Below, in pieces: positions 1 through 47,900 of a stretch of DNA of 64,000 nucleotides. Source of the DNA: Cardinalis cardinalis (taxonomy: Eukaryota > Chordata > Aves > Passeriformes > Cardinalidae); contig JACDOX010000081.1 in assembly GCA_014549065.1 (NCBI GenBank), positions 1,369,924 to 1,433,923 of the forward strand, read 5' to 3'. The notes under the pieces were generated by a model. The model was given only the letters and a program-made list of their open reading frames with translations, made no database searches and was not told the DNA's origin. Position numbers and translations under genes: made by a program. How positions within the stretch are numbered: the first letter of the stretch is position 1; each line of letters opens with the position of its first letter.

Positions 1-35268
<35,268 letters not shown>

Positions 35269-36055
35269 TCGCTTCCTAAACAATTTTGCAGAAATGTAAG
35301 GTTGTTTTGTTGCGTGCATGTGTTTTTAGCAACACATCTACCAAAACTTCTGCATGTATCGTGTAAAGATTCTTTGCTTTCCCTTAAAAACAAAACTCAT
35401 TGTGTTCTCTGTGGAAGAAATGTGTGGTACCATTAGGACTTCATGATACAGATGTACAAACGTGCAATATAGCTTACCAAGTCGGAACTCTCTCCAGAGA
35501 AGTTGGGTTTCTGTGCTGCATGGAGAAGAGTTTGGTTCTCCTTGAACAAGAATTGCGGAGCTGTCAGCCGATTTCCATATTCCTGTATGTAAAATGTCAG
35601 TTTATACAATGTACAATATCAGATAATGCATGCCTTGGGGTGTAGACGGATCTCTCTCTGTATTGTATCATCCAAACATCCTACTCCAACAGCTTCTGTA
35701 CAATGCTCTCCTATTTATAAATCCATGGAAACGATTACAGATGAATGTTAAACCGTTAAGCCTCCACTTCATAACGTTGGATTTTTTTAACATCTGTGCA
35801 AATCAACCTCTTTTGCACTGTAATGTAACTTATTTAAATCTAAGGCAGTAAGACAGATGTTGGTGCAATACAAAATATCGTGATGCATTTATCTAAAAAG
35901 CAACAACGACGTAGCCAGTTCCCACAGCTGCATGTGTGACCTTTAGAAGTTGTAAATAAGATCAATTGTCTATTGACATGCTGACAGTAAAGGAGCATCA
36001 CACCTAGTTTCATTTGTATCAGGTAAATAAATTTATTCTACAATACGTGCTCGGC
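35269..36055 (+). other. ATP2A2: SERCA2a 3' untranslated region
   Basis: About 0.78 kb after the 2a stop, running to the AATAAA at 36026-36031. The segment around 35860-36000 has few repeats and looks unusually ordered for intergenic DNA, as expected for a conserved 3' UTR. The cleavage site is inferred. Confidence 0.7.
36026..36031 (+). terminator. Poly(A) signal for SERCA2a mRNA
   Basis: AATAAA (ggtaaataaatttattc) followed within 25 bases by a TG-rich element (cggcgtgttatttg). Confidence 0.75.
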
Positions 36056-36154
36056 GTGTTATTTGATGCACTTTGTTTCCTGCAGGTCCCTGCGTGGGCT
36101 CTGCAGCGCGCTCTCATTTTAATGCCAGGATGACACTTTTAGCACCAACACCAT

Positions 36155-36196
36155 TGCAATCTTTCCTCCTAGAACTGCAATCTTTCCTCCTAGAAC
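36155..36196. repeat. 21-bp tandem duplication
   Basis: Two exact adjacent copies of tgcaatctttcctcctagaa plus c, with period 21, just downstream of the SERCA2a poly(A) site. Confidence 0.95.
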
Positions 36197-37203
36197 TATG
36201 CAGATGCAGCTGCTCCTCGGCAGTATTGACCTCCTCGCTGGTGTGATTTCCTCTGTCCAGGGGCTTGTGTGTGTGTTTAAGGGACACTGTCAAGTACTTT
36301 GATCACTCAGTTTTTTTAAAATGCTCCATTGTTTGTAAAATCCCTCTGAGAAACGTAAAATAAACAATTCTTTCCCAACTACATCTTTATTTTTTTTTTG
36401 TCCTTTTCTATTTTCTAAATTGCCCCAGCCTAAAGTAGCTCCTGGTCTCTTCCCTTTCTGTAGGCAAAAGGAAGATGAGCCAGATGTGTTTGGAGCATCC
36501 TGCTGGGAGTGCTTGGCAGTTTGGGCTCACTCCCTTCCCCAGACCAGGGGTTCTTCTGCTGGGCAAGGCTAAAGCACTCCCAGGGTAAGAGCTGGAATTT
36601 CCAAGTGTCTTGTAATGCTCTGCTCCAAAGCCCAAACACCAGATTTTGTTTGGANTAAGAGACAACTTAGGAATGTGTTTTACATTAAATGTAATGCCTC
36701 TCAGCCTCCAGCCCCTGATAGCAGCACCCTGCTGGCAAAGANCATTATCCAAATGAGGTGACAGGTCTGAGACCCTTCAAACGCAGCAGTGTGAGGTTTA
36801 AAAATACAGGGGTCGAATTCCATGGTCCAGCAGCTCTATAGGATGGTGGAGGGTGCTGCTGGCAGCTGCTTCCTACTATGGTAGTGCTGAGCCGGGCGGG
36901 CTGAGCTCTGCTGCTCGCCCCGGGGCTCTCAGAGCCTCCCTTATCTCCCGCAGCCGGATTTAGAGCCGGGCCGGGCACTCGTGGCCAGCGCTGTCAGCAC
37001 CGCCCCTCCCGCTGCAGNGCGGCCTCAAATCTTCTCAGGAACACCGGAGCTCGGGGCAGGTGGGGGAAGAGCCCCCCAAGCATCTCTGGCCTTTCACAGC
37101 CTCAGCCTGCCTGGGAAAGGGACGTTTCTCAGAGNCTGCTCCAGCCCAGCTGCTCTCCTGCCCTTTTTCTGTGCGTGGAACTTGTCCCCAGCACCGGGGC
37201 CAA

Positions 37204-37292
37204 AAGGAAAGCTCAGCCCTGATGGGAAGTCAGCCCTGATGGGAAGTTATTCAGCAAGGAAAGCTCAGCCCTGCTGAAGTCGTTATTCAGCA
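37204..37292. repeat. Nested local duplications
   Basis: The 17-mer cagccctgatgggaagt is tandemly repeated at 37214 and 37231. The 18-mer aaggaaagctcagccctg occurs at 37204 and 37256. ttattcagca occurs at 37247 and 37283. This is a small scar of repeated copying. Confidence 0.9.
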
Positions 37293-40200
37293 CCGAGCTG
37301 CATTCCTGGGCTGGTGAACAGCTCCAGAGCCAACAACTCACACCAACTCACACCTTAAACATTGCTTTAACTGATGATCTGCAAGTTTAAGCAGAATGAG
37401 TCCCCCAGCTGGAGTTCANCCATGTGAGGAGAACGTGATGCTCAGTGGGTTGCCAAGGTGCTCAGTACAAGAATATGTGNTAAGAGATGCTGAAATAAAC
37501 AGCTTCATCTTCCCCCTCCTCCTCCTCCCTGCAAACCCCCAGCTCTAAAGCACCACATGGATGAGCCCACTGACAGCACAGAGCAAAGAAACCACTCCCC
37601 ATAGCTCAAGTTATGAGGCATTATGGACATATTACATGAAACTCTAAATACAGAGGGCAGGCAATATCCCTATTTTTACCTCGAGGTGAATTTGAGTATG
37701 ATTAGAGCCCACATCCACCCCCAGCAGAGTGGGTGAGAAATGAGAGAAGCTCTGAGCACCTGAAGAGGTTTTCTAAAAGATTTCATCCCAACAGTTTACC
37801 CACATGGAGGTGCAGAGAAGACTTGGGGCATCAGTTTATCAGGCTCCAGGATTTTACCTCATACCCCAAACCATCACCCCATTTGCCACTCTGCTGCTTT
37901 GATGGGATGATAGGTGAGGAAAAGGAATCTGATCTCCAAACTCACTAAGTCACAGTCCTTGGCCCCTCTGGAAGCTCTTGGAAAGGGAGAGCCTTGTNCA
38001 GAGTAAACATCCACTGGGGACCCACTCCCACACCCCAGACTTTGCAAAGCAAAGGCCAGGCTCAACCCTGTGAGTGAAAACAGAGATTATTCTTTCNATT
38101 TTGTTGTTCCATCAAGTGACAGGGACTGGCCAAAGGGCTTTCCTTAATACACAAATTGTTACACTGAAATTTCCCAGGTGAACATTTTATGTTTTCCCTC
38201 TTTGCACCAAAATAACTGTATTTTATTATCAATTTCCTCCCCAAACTAGTCTTATATACATCCTTGCCTCCTCTTGGCCAGCTTCCAAAGGACATTTTAA
38301 CCAACTAAGACTATTTAGTTTGAAACCATAGGTTTATGCTGAGTTTAAGCCCTCCTAAGGTCACTAAATTTAAGACAGATTTGGGTTTTTAAAATATATT
38401 TGGTTGTGGTATGTTTGTGTAACTTGAAATAAGAATGGAGACACAGCCTTTGAGATTTCCTTACCACTGAGATCTAAGTGAGGGAATAAGGTTTGCTGAA
38501 TCAGAAATCCTGCCTGCTTCTGCCCTGCATGGATCAGTTTCCACATCACTGAGCTCCTGAAAAGCAAGAAGAGAAGAATCACCACACAAAGAGGCTTAAT
38601 GAGGAAGACAGTTACTGAAAGGGGTGGGGGGGAANGTCCTAGCTAATCAAAAATCTCTCTGTAATCAGCAGCAGCAGCAAAAGAAGCACCCCAATTCAAC
38701 AGAGAACACTGACACTGGCCAGCAGTCCTCAGTCCCTCCTTTAGTTCTGCTTCACAATTCCTGAATTCCCAGTATCTAGAAATCCCCAGAACTAGAAACA
38801 CTGCCAGTATTGCAGGTGATATCAGCACGTGATAGGAGTAAATGCATTATTTAGGCAATTTCTAAGCACACCATGAATGTGTGCTGCATTCAGACTCTGG
38901 TCAATTCAGCCTTTTAGCCCTTAGCCAAGTCTATGTACAGTTTGAAGAAATTCTGTCCCTTTCCCATCACTTCCTGTCAAAGCAGGAAAGAGTTAAAAGT
39001 TGGTAATGAAATATGTGGTTTAAATCCCAGGATTTCAGGCAAACAGGGGCACTCTGCCCTTAGCCAGCACCTCAGACACACCAATACTTCACAGTACAAC
39101 TGGATGGAAACAGATTTCCTGCCTCGTGTCCAAACTGTTCCACTTCCATCACTGATCTAACAGAGCCTGAACTTCAGTTCTTGGCTTTGTGATCTTTTCT
39201 TCTTGGGTGCAGAGCACGTGATTGAGGCAGGGAATGAGGTCAGCTGCTTATTAAGGGCTAANTGTTATATTCCCTGAACTAATGCCTGTAACTGCATTGG
39301 AGAGTACCAGACCTCTGCAGAACCAGAGATCACATTCTAAAATTAAAGCAGTAATGAAGGCTCATTAATAGCAAAGCAGAATCCCTCCAGAATTCTGAAG
39401 GGAGGGCCAAATACATCTCTCTATACAATCTCAGCATGTGNGGCACCTCAGAGCTCCACAGCCACAGTGAACCCTTAGCAAAGATCACACACAGCTACAC
39501 AACCCCAACACATCAGGTACTCACCAGGCTTCACCTGCACACTCTCCCAACTTCCCATTTCCAGTAAGGACCCAAGTTCTCAGAAAACCAAAGCTGTGAG
39601 GATACAAATCCCTTTTGACAGGCATCTCTAGGTGTTCTGAGCTGTGCCTGGACTTGTTTGCTCAAGCTGCACCCAAGGACTCATCTTGAAGTCGTTTTAG
39701 TTTCCTGCCTGTTCTAAAAGCAGAGATGATCAGATTATCTACAAGCACACTACAGAATGGTTTCAATAGACTGTGGCTCTCCAGTTTCCTCTATGTAAAT
39801 GCTTCAGAGAAATGTGCAAAGCCAGTGGTTTCCACCTGAAATGAATGACCTATTCAAAGGGACCATTAGAATGAAATGGCTGAAAAATACAGCACGTACC
39901 TCATCTACTCCTCATCAACTAAATGTATCCTGTCTTTAGTTTAGTAACACAAACAACCCAATTTTCAGTCTCAGCAGAGGTCTGGAATACAACTGGAAAG
40001 CTAATGCAGGTACCCAGCTTTCAGCTGGTGAATGCTGAGTGTGAGGAGAAAGCAAAGGGTTTTTATATAAAAATAGATGCTTTGAACATCTTGCACGTTT
40101 TTCCTGTTATGAGACATGTGATGAGCTGAAATCCATTCACTGCATCCCACAGCAACAGCAAAGAGATGAACAGGACAAGGCCTCTCCTCTGCCAGAAGTC

Positions 40201-41196
40201 ATTAATNAAATATTTGCTCTCCCTGAGATGTTCCACACCTGGTGAATGTGCTCACTGAAGAGCAGGAGCAGCTCATGCCAGCCCAAGTGCCAGGACAGCT
40301 TTGCCTTGCTGCTCTTCCCCCACCACCTTCAGGGAAGCAGAACTCACTTGGGTATTTTGGAAACTCNCAAGCCCACAGAATTCCAGAGGGAACAGACAAG
40401 CAGCTGTTTTCTTTTCTTAAATGGATGAACTATTGGACTCCTCCTCTGTAGGCCATGACACACCAGAACATTTCCAAAACAGACANTAATCTGTCTCTTT
40501 TGTTGTGCATTTTTGATACAACATCACAGAGGGATCTTTTACCCTTATCTGCCTTTCAGGGAGAAGCTNCTTTTCCATGTCATGTGTTTGTAGCAAACAG
40601 CCATTTTTCCTCCAACTGATACTCAAAACTATTTTTTTAGCTGTCTAAAAAGTCTGAGCATACCTGTGGTAACGAAATAAATACAGAAGGAATTAAACTC
40701 TTGATATAAAGATTATAAAACCACATTTTGGTAAAGACTAAGGAAATCAGAACTGTAAGAAAAATAAGTAATTCCTCTTCCCACACATCAAGCCCACAGA
40801 ACTGAAACAGTTTCTAGATTACCCAAAGCAATTCACCCTTGAAATGCTGAGGTTTGAAATTTGTACATGAAGCAAATTTGCTTCAAAAGGTGAGGGAAAA
40901 AGACATAAATTCAAAAATTACCTGACAAAGCCAGGAAGTATATAAACATGGAAAAACCAGGACAATATGTGTATTTGCATAATTTAACATTTCTCCAGCA
41001 GTGCAAGGGAAGAGGGATTAATTCTTTTTATAGCATTTTAAATGTCAGTGCTGTACACAGAATGTAAAGTGCTTTGAGTCACTGCTGCAAAACCTTCCAG
41101 GAACATGCTGAAATAAAACTAAACTGCATTTTAAAATAAATGCTCATGCACAGACTTAAAGTGATTGCAGGGTTTAGTAAGGGTTGAGGAAATGAC

Positions 41197-41202
41197 TTTA
41201 AT
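41197..41202 (-). terminator. Possible ANAPC7 poly(A) signal (ATTAAA)
   Basis: Complement of tttaat, 600 bases past the ANAPC7 stop. No AATAAA was found closer on this strand. It is a weak assignment because ATTAAA is common in AT-rich DNA. Confidence 0.3.
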
Positions 41203-41801
41203 TCTCCACCACTGGCTCAATTCTGTACACAGAGAAATCAGCTACAAAAAGTGTCCAACAAGTCCAAGTTGCCTATTGTCCCAAATTTATCCTGGACAGC
41301 ACAGGTAATGCCCTAGAAAAAGACAAATTAATTCAACAAACAAAGCAAAAGGAAAATGCTGCTTTCAGCCACACTCCAGTAGCTGCCCCAGACTCAAATG
41401 GCTGCACACAAATGAGCAAGGCCTGTCCCACAAAGGAGTACAAACCACTGGATTTACAACTTGCCAAGGCACTCAGCCCTGGACAGAACTCTGACACTGT
41501 TTTCATCACAAACAAAAGGCTCATTACACACCTCAGATTCTGATGGTTTTAGTTTTAGCAGGAATTTTTCAAAATGGAAGTTGTAAATAACCTTGGATGT
41601 AGTTAGTCCTGTACACATAATAAATAAGAAGCATCAAGAATCTCCATAGTATTGAGATGCACAGAACTATTAGTTGGTATCAGAGTCTATTAAAACAAAA
41701 AAAAAATCCTTTGTTACTGAAAAAAAATCATAGTTTCTGTTCTTCTGAGAAGAGTGGCCCTAGTGGTGTGTTCAAGTGCCAAAAGAAGCAGCAGGAGGCT
41801 T

Positions 41802-41991
41802 CTACTGCATCCCAAACCACTGCTCTTGATCTGCCCACTGAGCTGCTTCACTGTCACTGCCTTCCAAGTCCCCCTCTTCTCCACTTCCCTCCATGTCATC
41901 CACATCTTCCTCCTGGGTGGCATCTGTTGGACTTTCCTCCTTCTCCATTTTCTGCAATCCTTCCAGTGACTTCTGGTCATTTGGATCCAAA
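41802..41991 (-). CDS. ANAPC7: ANAPC7 exon 11 (residues 503-565)
   Basis: 190 nt encoding LDPNDQKSLEGLQKMEKEES and then the acidic tail with DVDDMEGSGEEGDLEGSDSE, ending EQWFGMQ-stop. The tail is rich in Asp and Glu and probably disordered. One residue differs from human as recalled (Leu for Met in SLEGLQK). Confidence 0.97.
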
Positions 41992-44900
41992 CTGAAGAAA
42001 GCAAGAAAAATAAAGCATTGTCTTGAAACTTTTTTCTCTTTGTGGCCTCAGTGTAAAGAGTGACAATAAAATCTCATCCTGTTGTCTGCACTTCCTGTTT
42101 AACATCATCAGGAAGCTTATTTTAGATGATGATGCAACTTCCCCTTGAGCTGCTGTAACACTGAGTCTTAAATCTCTTTATAAAACAGTTCTGATCCCCA
42201 AGAATGCATTTATCTAAACATCCCACTCTTCCAGAAAAACTTAGTCACCTCTCCCAGCAATACTAATTATAAAGTAACATGAAAGCAGTAAAAATTTAAA
42301 TTACTCTGACTAAATATAATCTAAGCAGGCAAAAACCAGCTGACCCATTTAAGCTATGCAAGTTTGCAGGGGACATAAAGTGCTGGGTTTAAGGCAAATT
42401 GAAGATGTTGCAATCAAAATATGGGAATATTTTAAAAAGTAACACTCTAAAATAGCATTTAGATGATGTTAAGTTGAATCATACTATTTAAATTTATCGA
42501 ACAGCTCATTTTTATATGCACCTTCCAGTGTAAAGGAATGGATCCTAAAGTTTGACTATAAAATAATTAATAACTATAAATAATTTCATGCCTTAATCCT
42601 TTTGTTAGTCAAGGAATCACAAGCCTGGTGACATATTTAGCAGTAATACAGTCCCTACATTCTGCACTTCTCAGTTTGAAATCTTAAGACCAACCAATTC
42701 ACAAACAGGGTGTCACTTGTGTGGTTTTGTTATTTTAACGGAGAATGATCCAAAGCCACCTCTGATTCTCACCCTAATCAATCAGCAGCTCATCTTTTCA
42801 CCCAGTGAAGCTGATGAGTGGCTGTTATAACCCCCTGCAGTGGCAGGGGGTGCTTTACCTCAGGGCTATGCTGTACTGGTCCATGGCCTCCTGGTACTCG
42901 TTGACAGCCACCAGGAAGTCGCCCAGGATGCGGTGCAGGACGCAGTCACTCTGGTTGGCCAGGGCATTCCTCAGCAGGGCAATNCCATCTTCATACTTCT
43001 GCTCTCTGCCTGTTCACAGGCAAAACTACTGCTTTAATCAACAGCTGAGACAAATCTATANAAAGTCACAGTGTTCAGAGTCTTCCCAACACAAGGCTGT
43101 TTGTCCCTCTAACCTGCCAGTAGAGCAGGGCTCTNCTTCTTGCAAGATTAACTCTAAACAATGACTTTTTGTTGCAATAGCTGTTACATTCACAATTACA
43201 CCTACTTTGAAGTCAAAACATTTTGTTTGCAATTGCTTTAAGTGTAATATCAGCTGCTGGATGCAATTAATTCCTGTGATTTTTCCTTCAGGACAGAACT
43301 GATAAACCCCTGGGCTGTACCATCACTGCCACATCCTTCACATGGATGTGGCTCCAGAACACCGTTCCATGTACAAAGGTATCTTTAAAAAAACCAACAC
43401 GGGGAAAAAGGAACTTACTGAGAAGTTCTGCTTTCTTTACCACAGCTTTAATGTAGTCAGGTCTTTGTGTGAGAGCTTTGTCCAGCAGTGTTTTTGCCTT
43501 TTCCTGCGTGACTGGGTCCTCCAGGCAGACTGTGGCCAGCAGGGTGAGGGTCTGTGCGTTTGCCCCCAGGGTTTTGTAGACGTTGTTTGCCATCACCATG
43601 GCTTCCCGGATGCTGTTGGATGCCAGGTAACACTCGATGAGACCTGGTGGGGCCACATGGAAACACTTCAGGGTCTGANTCAGCACCACAGGCACTCAGC
43701 CCTCCACTATTATTTGCACTTAGTAGCACTCAGGTGCTGAACAGCTGACACTCCAATAAGCAAATACAAATTTCAATTGAGAAAGTGAATCTGTGCTTGT
43801 CAACATACTCATTCTACAGATAATTNACTTGATGTTTATTAATGGTCAGGCACTGAAAAAAACCTCCAACCCTAAGTACATCTCATCTAACATTTCTGTC
43901 CAATTCCAATCCTGAGAGAATTAATACTTCACCTGGACTCTTCACTACTTGAAGCTGCTGTTGAGATCAACCAGATTTAAATATTTAAACAAATACAACA
44001 AAACAAAGCTCCCAGCAGAACTAACCATCAGTTAACGTCATCACCCAAAAGTGAGCTGGTCACAACACCCAAGTTTGTTTACCTCCAGATTAAACAACAC
44101 AAAAACCAAAAAAAATCCCTTTTTGAGCATCATTCTCACAAACCCACACGTTCTCTTGCATCCCTCCCTGATCACACCGTAGGTTTTGGGGTAACAATTA
44201 TTTACAGNAGGCAAGAACTGCTGTGCACTCCCTTGCCCCACCCTCAGCACGGCACCAGCCCTCCCTCCCTGCCCAGGGCTCACCCTCGTAGCAGTCCAGG
44301 CGGCAGGGGGCCAGCCTGATGGCCTCCCTGAAGTGGATGATGGCCTCCTGCACGCGGCCCATGTTCCTCAGGGCAGCTCCCTTCAGCAGCAGAGCCTGCA
44401 CGCTGTTGCTGTTCAGCTGGATTGCTTTGGCTCCCAGGTACAAGGCACGGGAGTAGCGTTTGCTGTAGAAACTGTGACACCTACAGAAAAAGGAGAGGGA
44501 TTGTAAACACCACTGCCTGCAGTGCCTGCGAGCAGTCACAGGGGTTTTCAACTTCTCATATTTGAACTTCTTGTATTTGAAGTTAAGAAAAAAACTTCTG
44601 AAATTTTAAAAACCCTAACATCATATTAAAACTGTTACTATTTAATATATTGTTGGTACTGCACAGGTGTGTAACTCTAATAGATTTAAACAGAAAAAAA
44701 CCACAACAGACATTTACAGAGAGCTAAGATACGTTACCCAGGAACAGAACAGACAGGATAGAAAAGCACCTTCTGAACAAAACAGCCGAACCCACTGTGC
44801 CAGCTGTAACCCACCACATTCAGCAAATCCAGAGCTGAGGTGAGAAAGGAAAGAAAACTCACCCAGACACCACCCAGGGCTCTGCATGTTGGTCAGAAAT

Positions 44901-47900
44901 GTTGAAGAGNCGGCAGCCCAAGTTCTCCACATCCTCCAGCCGACCCTCACGTGCCAATAAATAACCATAAACATCCATTCCTAAAGAGACANGTAGGAGG
45001 ATCAATCCTCAAGAAATGGAAAGCTCATTCACAAGAAAAAAAAGCCACAAAACCCACAAACACCTACTTTAAACTGTGCAACTACCTAGAGGGGTTCAAG
45101 ACATGCAGCTTCTGAATGTCAATTCTGAACNGAAAGCTGGGACACAATATACAATATTCCACTGCATGTTACTCCTCAGGTCAACCTTCTCTCAGGATTN
45201 ACTCACCTTTTATGAGGTAAGGATCCAGCATTTGTGCTTGTTCAAATTTTAGGATAGANTTTTTATTATCTCCAGCTCTGAAGTACAGGTCTGCTAAGCT
45301 CCCCAGCAAGTCCACATTATCCCTCAGCAANGATTTCTTCTCTAAAGAGCTTAAAGGGAAAATAAATGCCTGTTACTTACAAATGACACTTTGAATATCA
45401 TTATAGACAAGAATTTACACATTATTTGATTGCATCATGCTCTTCCAACTCTTACCAAATGGTGTTTATTGCTCTGGTGTTGTCTCCAGTNTGCACAAAG
45501 GCGTATGCCTTGATCCACACCGAGAGCCAATCCAGGTTGGGAATGCTCTGGATGATGTTGATGGTCATGGAGGCCACTTCTGCTCCCTTCACNGACAGTG
45601 AGAGCAAACCTGTTTAGAGGGGGTCACACATCAGTCTCAGCCACCCACAACTGCTTTTGATACAAATTGTCTGAGGGGCAGAAACTCCATCCCCNACAAG
45701 CACAAGCAGCTGATTACAAGGCTTGCTACAATTTCTGTANGGTGGGTATGACATGCAAATGCAAGACAGCTACAGAAGTGTAATGAAGATTTTACCAGGG
45801 CTGAACACTGAGAGTGCAGACACCCACCTAGGATGGCATCCAGGGCCAAGGGACACTGCCTCAGCACCTCCTTGTAGCTCGTCACCGAGGAGCGCTCCTG
45901 GCCGGCCTTCTTGTAGAGGTTTGCCAGCATCATGTTGATCTGCAGACAGCAGAAATGTGGGGACAGACGAGTGGGAGAAGGACAAAGAACCACTCAGAAA
46001 GGTCACAACTCTGTCTTCAGGCCTGCCTGCCTCTGTTCTGGACAGANGACAACATAACCTGCATTTCTGAGAACACTCCAAGGTACCATGTAGGACAAAA
46101 TGGAGACTGTGGCTTCCTTCTGAGTACAGAAATAAAATCTACATTAATTTGTATGTGCACAGTGCACCTTGAAATCTGTGTTTTGCAGCAAAGAAGTCAA
46201 AAGATGGGCAAGTACACAATGCCAAGAAGGATCTGTACGTCCCTTAATCAGTCCCTTCCAGGAATCTCTCTGTCCATGGAAGTGTTTGAATTTGTTTAAC
46301 AAGTCAGAGAGTTTCCATTCAGCTTCTGAATGGAGCCATGATTGACCAAAAAACAGAAATTATCTGAGCTCCTCACAACACAAGCAGCTGCTTTCTGCTG
46401 CAGCACTTCCATTTACTGACCTATATTGAGAAAAGTTTGCTTTTCTAAATCTTTTCTTCTTTTTCTGTTCTGCAAGTTGGTCAGAACACTGTGACATTAA
46501 CTGGAGTTTAAGCCTGTACACTTTCAGGACAATTTAACATGAAACACAGCTGACTGATCTGATGTGTTAATCTTTTAAGCCCTTCTGAGNAACAGAGCCA
46601 AGGAGCAAAGACTCCACAGATTTGGCACTGCAGACCACAAAGGGATCTAAATACTTAACATTATCTAAACTGTTGTTGAAAAGGATTAAAAGATTTTAAA
46701 AGATGGAGCAGTAGCAAACTTTCTACTTGCCAAAGTCTCCAGCCTCTCAAGGATTTGCCACTGCCCCAACTATACAAGAAGTTAAAAAAGATGCACAAAA
46801 CGTTTAACTCCTCTCATTTTTTTCTTTAAATTCTTTCTAACAGAGGAAACACAAAAATGGTATGATTTGAAAGAAAAGGGTCCAAATCAGCTAATTTAAA
46901 ATTAGGGGATGCTACCAAACAATACTTAACTAATGAAAAAGACATAATGCCACTAAACCTACATAATATGTTCTGCCCTAGAGATACACTGACCACGAGG
47001 CTGTGACAAAANCCTGCCAGAATTCACCTTTGGAGTTCTCTGCCTGGAAGGAATCCCATCAAGAATAGCAATGGCATCTTTATCTTGCTTCAGCATTGTG
47101 TAACATTCAGCCATTTTGTATTTCACTTCAATTTCTGATGGTAAACACTGAAACAAAAAAGAAAGATTTAAATACGATGTTGGTTTAATCAGGTATGAAA
47201 ANTTTAATAAGGTTTCTTCATAAATATTTATACTGTGTTGAAAAATAGCTGGTGCATGTAAGTTAACAATGCAGCTCACTGCTAACTCACATTGTTCCTG
47301 TCTTCAAAGTAAAAGTATGATGTACAGAAAAATTTCAAATTAAAAGTATGATGTACAGAAAAATTTCATGCTGGAAATGATTTTAAGTTTTGCATTAGAA
47401 AACAGCACAGCTATTATCCAACTAATTAGCCTTAAATGTCAGGTTTATTTGACATGATAAATGCACAACCTAAGGTGGTTAAGAGACACGTAAAGGTGAT
47501 GCTCAGGGATGTGCTCAGTGATGCACTTGGCAGGGATTCACCCTCAAGGATCCTCTCCAGCCCCAGTGACTCTGGGAATATTGAGTCAGCAACATCAGCT
47601 GGAAGGGGGAATGGGATCACTCGATGCAGCACATTATCAATTCTTAATTACCTGGCTTTGGGGTGTTGATGCAGCATTCCCAGTAGAAGGCCTGACTTTG
47701 GAGGTTTTACTTAAGGCTTTTTTCTGCTGTAAGGCCATGGTGTACTTGCTGACAGCATTCCTGTACTCCTTGTCATGGAACAGGGAGTCTGCGTGGTACA
47801 CAAGGAGCTGGTACTTCTGAGAGGGAGAGAACAGCTCCCTGGAAGAAATGCAGACAGAAAGGCTGAGGTCAGATGGCTGCAAAAGAATCAAAACCTTACA

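Larger units (their letters stand above)
36056..41190. other. Intergenic region between ATP2A2 and ANAPC7
   Basis: 5.1 kb with no coding exon I can support. It contains a 21-bp tandem duplication (36155-36196), a small isolated GC-rich patch near 36880-37080, and a nested set of duplicated segments at 37204-37292. The rest is AT-rich single-copy-looking DNA. ANAPC7 and ATP2A2 are convergent across it. Confidence 0.75.

Noticed and set aside
45341..45349. Acceptor ctttag for ANAPC7 exon 6 eight bases inside the chosen one
   Set aside because: It would drop the Cys-Ser-Leu residues and break the phase with exon 5; the ccctttaag acceptor restores both.
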